The notes beneath the pieces were generated by a model, which worked only from the letters and a program-made list of their open reading frames with translations, had not been told where the DNA came from and made no database searches. A stretch of DNA of 9,397 nt from JAAFIP01 sp043769005 (GTDB lineage: Bacteria > Pseudomonadota > Gammaproteobacteria > Burkholderiales > Burkholderiaceae_C), in assembly GCA_043769005.1 (NCBI GenBank), contig JAYVJV010000187.1:1-9397 (forward strand), read 5' to 3'. Positions 1-4,830 of the stretch are shown piece after piece. The number at the start of each line of letters is the position of its first letter. The stretch's first letter is position 1. The position numbers were made by a program, and so were the translations under genes.

Positions 1-528
1 TGCCGAGGTTTGTGCGGCTGTGTTATCCAGCGTGGGCAGCTGGTTGAGCGACTCCAAGCCCAGATCGTCTAAAAACTGCTTGGTGGTGGCAAACAGCGCG
101 GGGCGGCCCACCGTCTCGCGGTGGCCGATGACCTCGACCCAGCCCCGGTCTTCCAGTTGCTTGAGGATCAAGGAGTTGATCGTTACGCCGCGAATGTCCT
201 CCATGTCGCCGCGCGTGCAGGGCTGGCGGTAGGCAATGATGGCCAGCGTCTCCAGCGTGGCGCGGGTGTATTTGGGCGGCTTTTCAGGGTGCAGGCGGTC
301 TAAATATTCGCGCATCTGCGCGCGGCTTTGAAAGCGCCAGCCGCTGGCCACGCTGACCAGCTCTACGCCTTTTTGCGCCCAGTCTAGCTGTAGCTCGTCC
401 AGCAGGGTTTTGATGGTGTCAGCGCCGAGCTCGTCGTTAAACAGCACGCGCAGGTCGCGCACGGGCAGTGGCTGGCTAGCGCAAATTAAGGCGGTCTCTA
501 AGACGCGTTTGGCATCCACGGTATTCAT
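1..528 (-). CDS. scpB: Segregation and condensation protein B (ScpB), C-terminus cut by window edge
   Basis: ScpB binds ScpA and the SMC ATPase and helps condense and segregate the chromosome in the nucleoid. The minus strand from the ATG at 526-528 reads 176 codons with no stop up to base 1, so the C-terminus lies outside the window. The N-terminal winged helix (about residues 1-75) starts MNTVDAKRVLETALICAS. The second winged helix contains the family hallmark LETLAIIAYRQP (92-103), then TRGDMEDIRGV (105-115), GRPALFATTKQFL (141-153) and LGLESLNQLPTL (156-167). The start fits the usual ScpB N-terminus, but the Shine-Dalgarno upstream is weak. A promoter candidate lies at 697-724. ScpA is not in the window. 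Identification rests on recognising the motifs; I am very confident of the family. Confidence 0.95.
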   Translation of the reverse strand, partial: MNTVDAKRVLETALICASQPLPVRDLRVLFNDELGADTIKTLLDELQLDWAQKGVELVSVASGWRFQSRAQMREYLDRLHPEKPPKYTRATLETLAIIAYRQPCTRGDMEDIRGVTINSLILKQLEDRGWVEVIGHRETVGRPALFATTKQFLDDLGLESLNQLPTLDNTAAQTSA

Positions 529-652
529 GGGCTCGTTCGCTTTGTAAAAAACAAGAAATCTTCTCGGGTGCGCACCGGTGGGAACGTTAAAAAGAAACGG
601 GTCGCACGCGTGGGGTGGGCGGCGCTGCCTTCCATGGGACTTAAAGCGCCAG

Positions 653-688
653 GGTCTCGTCAGGCTGAAAGTGTTCTAAGCCGAGACC
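653..688 (-). promoter_or_regulatory. Inverted repeat in the scpB leader
   Basis: Perfect 7-bp arms GGTCTCG (653-659) and CGAGACC (682-688) enclose 22 bases, with a further 3-bp pairing (664-666 with 679-681). If transcription starts near 690 from the promoter candidate, this would be a hairpin at the very 5' end of the scpB mRNA. No T-run follows, so it is not a standard terminator. Its role is unknown. Confidence 0.35.
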
Positions 689-696
689 ATTTGAGC

Positions 697-724
697 ATTG
701 TAGCGCAGGGCTGGGGATAGGCAA
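697..724 (-). promoter_or_regulatory. Candidate sigma-70 promoter for scpB
   Basis: On the minus strand TTGCCT (719-724) is followed by a 16-bp spacer and TACAAT (697-702), which is five of six to the -10 consensus. This would start a transcript near 690 with a leader of about 160 nt before the scpB ATG at 528. Inferred from hexamer matches only. Confidence 0.45.
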
Positions 725-806
725 AACCAAGTTGGCTGGCAAGCGGGCGGTGAACGGGCATTAGGGTGCGCAACGGGTTGAAAACTGCTTTCGCCAAGAT
801 TGTACC

Positions 807-865
807 TGCTATATATGCCCATAGTCCATGTCAACAGGACGTAAGAAGCTCTTAAATATATAGCA
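807..865 (-). repeat. Dispersed ~57-bp repeat, copy 1 (intergenic, with terminal inverted repeat)
   Basis: Perfect 10-bp terminal inverted repeats TGCTATATAT (807-816) and ATATATAGCA (856-865) bound this 59-bp copy. Read on the minus strand it starts GCTATA, and 14 bases from that G comes the family core AGCTTCTTACGT (839-850), the same spacing as in three other copies. It begins 20 bp beyond the rluD stop codon. The terminal symmetry is clearest in this copy. Confidence 0.7.
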
Positions 866-884
866 AATTGGATGGCATAGCGCC

Positions 885-1910
885 CTACTCTTTCAACCCC
901 AACTGCTCACAAGCAAACACCAAATCTGCAGGCAGTGGCGCGGTGAACATCAAATCCTCTCCCGTCATAGGATGCGTAAACGCCAGCCGCTGTGCGTGCA
1001 GGGCTTGGCGGGTGAGGCCTGCCGCCGGTGCGCCGCCGTAGATCGCGTCGCCTACCAGTGGGTGGGCAATGTGCGCAGCGTGCACGCGGATCTGGTGGGT
1101 GCGGCCGGTGTGCAGCACGCAGCGCAGCAGGCAGTAGCTGCGGTCGTCAATACCCGTTTCATCTTCGTTTTTACTGGTCTTTTCGGCCTGTAGACCTTTA
1201 GAATATTGCGCAAGCAGCTTTGAATTTGATAGCAACTCAAAGTCGGTCATGGCCTCTTTGCCAGGGCTGCGCAGCAGGTCTACCACGGCCATGCGCAGGC
1301 GGTTTTTGATGTCGCGGCCTATCGGGGCATCCACATGGCGGTGCACCTCGCCGGGCCAGGCGCGGTGACCGATGGCGATGTACTGGCGGCTCACCTGGCG
1401 CGCGGCAATCATGGCGACCAGCGCGTCCATGCAAAGCCGGGTGCGGGCCACCACCATCAGGCCGCTGGTGTCTTTGTCCAGCCGGTGCACAATGCCGGCG
1501 CGTGGCAGTACGGCGCACTGCGCGTCGTGCGCCAACAGGCCGTTGAGCAAGGTGCCGCTCCAGTTGCCAGCAGCGGGGTGCACCACGATGCCAGCGCGCT
1601 TGTTAACAATCAGCAGGTGCTCGTCTTGGTAGACGATGTCCAGGTCCATTGCCTCGGGTTTAAAGGCCAGGCTCTGCGGTGTGGGGCGCAGGGTGATGGC
1701 CAGTTGGTCGCCCGCGCGCACTTTGGCGGCGCTTTTGCTGGCCATTACGCCGTTCAAGGTGACGGCCCCGTCGTCGGCTAACTGCTGTAGGTAGCTGCGG
1801 GAAAACTCGGGTGCCAGCTCCACCAGAGCCCTGTCCAGCCGCTGGCCGTGCAGGGCGATGCTGACCTCAAAGCTGCGCAACTCGTGGTCAGCCGCGCTGG
1901 GCTCGTGCAT
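885..1910 (-). CDS. rluD: 23S rRNA pseudouridine synthase RluD, with extra internal loop
   Basis: RluD converts uridines in helix 69 of 23S rRNA to pseudouridine and supports ribosome assembly. The 341-residue reading from the ATG at 1908-1910 has an S4-like RNA-binding domain (about 14-75, QRLDRALVELAPEFSRS...VTLNG), then the synthase domain with VHPAAGN (110-116) and HRLDKDTSG (142-150), where D145 is the expected catalytic aspartate, and HTGRTHQIRVHAAHI (267-281). The frame stays open upstream to 2144, but that part runs antisense through bamD and lacks RluD similarity, so I chose the start just before the S4 domain; the Shine-Dalgarno is weak. Residues about 228-257 are an insertion relative to E. 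coli RluD, largely encoded by a dispersed repeat. It is divergent from bamD, as in E. coli. RluC/RluA-type paralogues are less likely given length and context. Confidence 0.9.
   Translation of the reverse strand: MHEPSAADHELRSFEVSIALHGQRLDRALVELAPEFSRSYLQQLADDGAVTLNGVMASKSAAKVRAGDQLAITLRPTPQSLAFKPEAMDLDIVYQDEHLLIVNKRAGIVVHPAAGNWSGTLLNGLLAHDAQCAVLPRAGIVHRLDKDTSGLMVVARTRLCMDALVAMIAARQVSRQYIAIGHRAWPGEVHRHVDAPIGRDIKNRLRMAVVDLLRSPGKEAMTDFELLSNSKLLAQYSKGLQAEKTSKNEDETGIDDRSYCLLRCVLHTGRTHQIRVHAAHIAHPLVGDAIYGGAPAAGLTRQALHAQRLAFTHPMTGEDLMFTAPLPADLVFACEQLGLKE
1176..1233 (-). repeat. Dispersed ~57-bp repeat, copy 2 (inside rluD)
   Basis: On the minus strand this copy starts GCTATCAAATTC, has the core AGCTGCTTGCGC at 1208-1219, then a second conserved block GGTCTACAGGCC. 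It lies in frame in rluD and is read as SNSKLLAQYSKGLQAEK plus flanking residues. The first G of the repeat is the third base of a codon, a different register from the copy in the DUF1223 gene. Confidence 0.75.
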
Positions 1911-1958
1911 TTCGTCAAGCTCATTAGAGGCTTGCGCGGCAGCAAGGGTATCGGTCGA

Positions 1959-1964
1959 TATAAT
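1959..1964 (+). promoter_or_regulatory. Candidate -10 box of the bamD promoter
   Basis: A perfect TATAAT lies 34 bases upstream of the bamD ATG, predicting a start near 1971 and a leader of about 28 nt. The best -35 candidate, TTGCGC at 1932-1937, is 21 bp away, which is too far, so the -35 is poor or absent. The box overlaps the candidate rluD promoter on the other strand. Confidence 0.45.
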
Positions 1965-1987
1965 GGAATTCACTTCAGGCAGTTCAA
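1960..1987 (-). promoter_or_regulatory. Candidate sigma-70 promoter for rluD
   Basis: On the minus strand TTGAAC (1982-1987) and CATTAT (1960-1965) are 16 bp apart, each four of six to consensus. A start near 1953 would leave about 43 nt before the rluD ATG. The -10 shares five bases with the bamD -10 on the opposite strand, so the two polymerases would compete for the same site. Confidence 0.35.
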
Positions 1988-1998
1988 AGGCAAGCGTT

Positions 1999-2817
1999 AT
2001 GGCATCCGCATTATCAACGGTCAATCTCACTCTGGGCAAAAGCGCCTTCATACTGATCGTGGCCCTGGCTTTGTCCGCCTGCTCCAGCATTGATGCCGAC
2101 CGGACGGAGACCTGGAGCCCCAACAAGATGTACACCGAGGCCAAAGAGGAAATGTCTAACGGGGCCTATGACAAAGCCATTCCCCTGCTAGAAAAGCTCG
2201 AAGGCCGTGCCGCTGGCACACCACTGGCTCAGCAGGCCCAGTTGGAAAAGGCTTACGCCCAGTTCAAAGCACGCGACAGCGCGTCGGCGGTTGCGACACT
2301 CGATCGCTTTATCAAACTGCATCCGGCCAGTGCGGCGATGGACTATGCCCTGTACCTCAAGGGCTTGGTTAACTTTAACGACGAGTTGGGCATTTTTGGC
2401 TTTATCTCCAAGCAAGACCTGTCCGAGCGCGATCAAAAGGCCTCCAAAGAGTCGTTTGAAGCCTTTAAAGAGCTGATCACCAGCTTCCCAGAGTCGCGCT
2501 ATACGCCCGATGCACGTAGCCGCATGACCTATATCGTCAACTCGCTGGCGCAAAGTGAAGTCCATATTGCGCGCTACTACTACACCAAGGGTGCCTATGT
2601 AGCGGCGATCAATCGCGCACAAATCGCCTTGCTGGACTACCAAAACGTGCCTGCGCAGGAAGAAGCCCTTTTCATCATGGTGCAAAGCTACAACGCGCTG
2701 GGCATGACGCAACTGCGGGACGATACCAAGCGTGTGATGGAGAAAACCTACCCGCAAAGCCAATACCTCAGCAAGGGCAGCAAGTCCAGCCAAAACCCTT
2801 GGTGGAAGCTTTGGTGA
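1999..2817 (+). CDS. bamD: Outer membrane protein assembly factor BamD (ComL), lipoprotein
   Basis: BamD is the essential lipoprotein subunit of the BAM complex, which folds beta-barrel proteins into the outer membrane. The 272-residue product from the ATG at 1999 has a lipoprotein signal peptide ending in the lipobox LSAC, with acylated Cys at residue 28. The mature start DADRTETWSPNKMYTEAKE (from 32) is typical of BamD, followed by TPR helices built from A/Y/L-rich repeats such as YDKAIPLLEKLE and SASAVATLDRFIKLHP. The C-terminus ends NPWWKLW. The frame is open further upstream to 1858, but AAAGG at 1986-1990, eight bases before this ATG, and the signal peptide fix the start. E. coli BamD is somewhat shorter (245 residues). 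It is divergent from rluD, the same arrangement as in E. coli. Confidence 0.95.
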   Translation: MASALSTVNLTLGKSAFILIVALALSACSSIDADRTETWSPNKMYTEAKEEMSNGAYDKAIPLLEKLEGRAAGTPLAQQAQLEKAYAQFKARDSASAVATLDRFIKLHPASAAMDYALYLKGLVNFNDELGIFGFISKQDLSERDQKASKESFEAFKELITSFPESRYTPDARSRMTYIVNSLAQSEVHIARYYYTKGAYVAAINRAQIALLDYQNVPAQEEALFIMVQSYNALGMTQLRDDTKRVMEKTYPQSQYLSKGSKSSQNPWWKLW

Positions 2818-2844
2818 TTTAGAACTCCGACTCTAAAAACAACT

Positions 2845-2869
2845 ATTTTTGCTGCATTGCAGCAAAAAT
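2845..2869. promoter_or_regulatory. Upstream PhaR-like operator: 11-bp palindrome before the phasin promoter
   Basis: Perfect 11-bp arms ATTTTTGCTGC (2845-2855) and GCAGCAAAAAT (2859-2869) flank ATT. The centre reads CTGC-ATT-GCAG (2852-2862), which matches the CTGC-N3-GCAG type site known for the polyhydroxyalkanoate regulator PhaR of Paracoccus. It ends three bases before the -35 of the phasin promoter. No T-run follows on either strand, so a terminator for bamD is a weaker reading. Confidence 0.6.
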
Positions 2870-2872
2870 GGC

Positions 2873-2900
2873 TTGCAAAGCATCGGGCAAACCCTATAAT
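2873..2900 (+). promoter_or_regulatory. Sigma-70 promoter of the phasin gene
   Basis: TTGCAA (2873-2878), a 16-bp spacer and a perfect TATAAT (2895-2900). Transcription would start near 2907 and give a leader of about 83 nt before the phasin ATG at 2990. Palindromes on both sides suggest it is controlled by a repressor. Confidence 0.65.
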
Positions 2901-2908
2901 TCGTTCTA

Positions 2909-2923
2909 TGCTGCACTGCAACA
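2909..2923. promoter_or_regulatory. Downstream PhaR-like operator overlapping the transcription start
   Basis: The sequence TGCTGCACTGCAACA carries the imperfect palindrome TGC-ACT-GCA (2912-2920), the same TGC-N3-GCA core as the upstream palindrome. It begins nine bases after the -10 box, where a bound repressor would block initiation. The centres of the two sites are about 59 bp apart, on opposite sides of the promoter. Confidence 0.5.
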
Positions 2924-2938
2924 TATTCGATGCGAATA
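2924..2938. promoter_or_regulatory. Perfect inverted repeat in the phasin leader
   Basis: TATTCG (2924-2929), ATG, CGAATA (2933-2938) form a perfect 6-bp inverted repeat directly abutting the downstream operator. It could be a second protein-binding site or a small leader hairpin. No function can be assigned from sequence. Confidence 0.3.
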
Positions 2939-2989
2939 CGGTTTCTGGGCAGTTTGTTTTCCCCCAACTTATTTTTTGGAGATTTCCCC

Positions 2990-3532
2990 ATGTTGACCGT
3001 AGAACAAATCGTCGCCGCACAAAAAGCCAACTTTGACACCCTGTTTGGCCTGACCAACAAAGCCTTCGCTGGCGTAGAGAAACTGGTAGAACTGAACATT
3101 CACGCTTCCAAAGCCGCCTTGGCCGATGTGTCTGACAATGCCAAAGCCGCTCTCAGCGTGAAAGACGCACAAGAGCTGTTGGCCCTGCAAGCGGGCCTGT
3201 TCCAGCCTTTGGCCGAGAAGACCGCCTCTTACAGCCGTCACCTGTACGATATCGCCTCCAGCACTGGTGCTGAGTTTGGTGCTGCTGTTGAAGCCCAAAC
3301 CGCTGAAGGTCAAAAGAAGTTCATGTCTTTGGTAGACAACGCCGCTAAAAACGCACCCGCCGGTTCCGAGACCGCTGTGTCGGTGATGAAAAGCGCTGTA
3401 GCCGCTGCCAACAATGCGTTTGAGTCGGTGCAAAAAGCCGTCAAGCAAGCCTCTGATCTGGCCGAGCAAAACTTCAACGCCGTGTCGGCCAGCGCTACCA
3501 ACACCGTGAAAGCTGCTTCCAAGAAGCGTTAA
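2990..3532 (+). CDS. phaP: Phasin family protein (PhaP, Phasin_2 type), PHA granule-associated
   Basis: Phasins coat intracellular polyhydroxyalkanoate granules and control their number and size. The 180-residue product begins MLTVEQIVAAQKANFDTLFG and continues GLTNKAFAGVEKLVELN, the start typical of betaproteobacterial Phasin_2 proteins. It is Ala-rich, low in Cys and Trp, helical throughout, and ends in a basic KKR tail. The ATG at 2990 has GGAG at 2978-2981, eight bases upstream; the longer frame from 2930 adds residues without phasin character. Two TGC-N3-GCA palindromes flank its promoter, fitting release of the repressor PhaR when polymer accumulates. An intrinsic terminator lies 206 bp after the stop. 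No PHA synthase or depolymerase is in the window, so the PHA role rests on family membership and the operators. Confidence 0.92.
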   Translation: MLTVEQIVAAQKANFDTLFGLTNKAFAGVEKLVELNIHASKAALADVSDNAKAALSVKDAQELLALQAGLFQPLAEKTASYSRHLYDIASSTGAEFGAAVEAQTAEGQKKFMSLVDNAAKNAPAGSETAVSVMKSAVAAANNAFESVQKAVKQASDLAEQNFNAVSASATNTVKAASKKR

Positions 3533-3597
3533 TTTTTAAGTGTTAACCCGGCAAGTAAGGGCCCTTTTGGCCTGGCTTGACGACAGGATTTGAAATT

Positions 3598-3637
3598 TTG
3601 AGGAATTTATCTCGCTTTTTGCAGTCGAAATCCTCAA
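3598..3637 (+). other. Bulged 10-bp stem-loop in the phasin 3' region
   Basis: TTGAGG-A-ATTT (3598-3608) pairs with AAAT-CCTCAA (3628-3637) over ten base pairs with one bulged A and a 19-base loop. A second hairpin, AACCC-TTCGC-GGGTT (3708-3722), sits between it and the terminator. The 206 bases from the phasin stop to the terminator have no convincing gene, so this may be a structured 3' UTR or the body of a small RNA. Confidence 0.35.
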
Positions 3638-3737
3638 TGGGTGTCAGCCAAGCTGCTGCGCCCACGTTGTAGATAGCATGTAAGGTTGTCTCCTCGGGTC
3701 CTTTCGTAACCCTTCGCGGGTTCAGGGATCCAGTTCC

Positions 3738-3768
3738 AAAGCCAAGTCGCAAGACTTGGCTTTTTTTT
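3738..3768 (+). terminator. Intrinsic terminator after the phasin gene
   Basis: AAAGCCAAGTC (3738-3748) pairs perfectly with GACTTGGCTTT (3753-3763) around a GCAA tetraloop, and a run of eight T follows (3761-3768). The orientation serves plus-strand transcription from the phasin side. On the minus strand only three T follow the stem, so it is a poor terminator for the convergent patatin gene, whose stop codon is at 3771. Confidence 0.9.
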
Positions 3769-3770
3769 GC

Positions 3771-4748
3771 CTATCGGCTTTTTGCTGCGATCAAGGCACG
3801 CAATTGCGGCACGGCACGCTGCATCGCATTCTTGCCTGCATCTATCGAACGGCGTTTGGCTGCAAAGTCAGCCCCCTTCACGCCCAGTAGCAGGGGTTGC
3901 ACCAGCAGATCGGCTTCCTTGAGCTCAAAGCTGTTGATGCTTTTGCCCATGATGGCAAAAGTTTGCAACAAAATTTGTAGCTGGTTGTCTGCGGCATTTC
4001 CTTCGGGCGCCGAAGAAATATCAATCGCAATTACCAGTTCGGCCCCCATCTGGCGCGCATAACGCACAGGTACAGGGGACACCAAACCGCCATCCACATA
4101 TTCTTGCGCGCCTATTTTCACTGGCAAAAACACCGAGGGCACAGCGCTGGAGGCGCGGACCGCCATGCCCGTATCGCCCTTTTGAAACAACACGCCCAGA
4201 CCCGAATGCAGGTCGGTCGACACAATGCCCAGTGGCAGCACCATGCGCTCGATCGGCAGGTTGCCCACCTGCACATTGACATAGCGCCCCAGCGCCTCAC
4301 CACGGATCATGCCCCGGTTAAAAAACGGCAGTGTCCAGTCTGTAATCGTCGCCTCTTCCATGTCCATGGCAATTTGCTCGAGCTGAGCCGCGCTTTTACC
4401 CGATGCATACATGGCCGCCACCATACTGCCCGCCGAGGTGCCCACGACGAAGTCTGGTTTGATACCCGCCTCTTCCAGCGCCGCAATCACGCCCACATGG
4501 GCAAAGCCGCGCGCCGCGCCGCCGCCCAAGGCCAAACCAATCTTGGGCGGACGCTTGGGCACCACCACTGGCGGCACTACAGGAGGCACAGCCACACCGG
4601 GCGAGATCCCTGGCAGTACAGGAGTCACCGCCACCGTTTTTAAGTCTGGAGTGGACGGTACAGTAGGAGCAACAGGTGCTGTGCTGCAAGCGACCAGCCA
4701 GAGCAGAGGGAGCGTTATGAAAATCGTGGAATTGAAGTGGCGCAGCAT
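3771..4748 (-). CDS. Patatin-like phospholipase family lipoprotein (RssA/YchK-like)
   Basis: A putative lipid acyl hydrolase of the bacterial patatin family with a Ser-Asp dyad; the substrate is unknown. The 325-residue product from the ATG at 4746-4748 has a lipoprotein signal peptide with lipobox LVAC (acylated Cys 21), then a Pro/Val-rich linker (about 22-66), and the patatin domain from KIGLALGGGAARGFAHVGVI (69-88). The oxyanion loop is GGGAARG (75-81), the nucleophile S105 lies in GTSAG (103-107) and the catalytic Asp is D219 in VDGG. The frame is open upstream to 4988 into tex, but only this start gives a signal peptide; its Shine-Dalgarno is weak. It lies 82 bp downstream of tex on the same strand with no terminator between, so co-transcription is possible. 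Periplasmic anchoring to a membrane is inferred from the lipobox. Confidence 0.88.
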   Translation of the reverse strand: MLRHFNSTIFITLPLLWLVACSTAPVAPTVPSTPDLKTVAVTPVLPGISPGVAVPPVVPPVVVPKRPPKIGLALGGGAARGFAHVGVIAALEEAGIKPDFVVGTSAGSMVAAMYASGKSAAQLEQIAMDMEEATITDWTLPFFNRGMIRGEALGRYVNVQVGNLPIERMVLPLGIVSTDLHSGLGVLFQKGDTGMAVRASSAVPSVFLPVKIGAQEYVDGGLVSPVPVRYARQMGAELVIAIDISSAPEGNAADNQLQILLQTFAIMGKSINSFELKEADLLVQPLLLGVKGADFAAKRRSIDAGKNAMQRAVPQLRALIAAKSR

Positions 4749-4830
4749 GTGGGTAATTATCTGTGAACCACGCACCCTAGCTCGATACCCACAAAGTATG
4801 GTTGGCATGAGCCGCCATCGGGTTGGGTGA

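Larger units (their letters stand above)
529..884. other. Gene-free interval between scpB and rluD
   Basis: This 356-bp stretch separates two minus-strand genes, rluD upstream and scpB downstream. It holds the dispersed repeat copy at 807-865 immediately after the rluD stop, a minus-strand promoter candidate at 697-724 and a leader inverted repeat at 653-688. I see no convincing coding frame and no intrinsic terminator with a T-run for rluD. In many proteobacteria rluD is followed by pgeF (yfiH); it is absent here. Confidence 0.6.

Noticed and set aside
1858..1998. N-terminal extension of the bamD frame
   Set aside because: It overlaps rluD on the other strand and would bury the lipoprotein signal peptide; the ATG at 1999 has a well-placed AAAGG.
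1911..2144. N-terminal extension of the rluD frame by 78 codons
   Set aside because: It runs antisense through the start of bamD, has no S4 or synthase features, and an ATG directly before the S4 domain at 1908-1910 gives a normal RluD N-terminus.
2188..2793. 201-codon open frame antisense to bamD
   Set aside because: It lies entirely inside bamD, has no recognisable domain, and is a by-product of codon bias.
2845..2869. Intrinsic terminator for bamD
   Set aside because: The stem is good, but no T-run follows on either strand; the centre matches a PhaR-type operator and the position beside the promoter fits that better.
3650..3680. Possible sixth repeat copy (AGCTGCTGCGC at 3651-3661)
   Set aside because: Only a partial core match, lacking one base and the GCTAT start at the right distance; no second block follows.
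3543..3752. 69-codon minus-strand frame after the phasin gene
   Set aside because: It needs a TTG start inside the terminator stem, has no Shine-Dalgarno, and I recognise no family; left as untranslated unless conservation shows otherwise.
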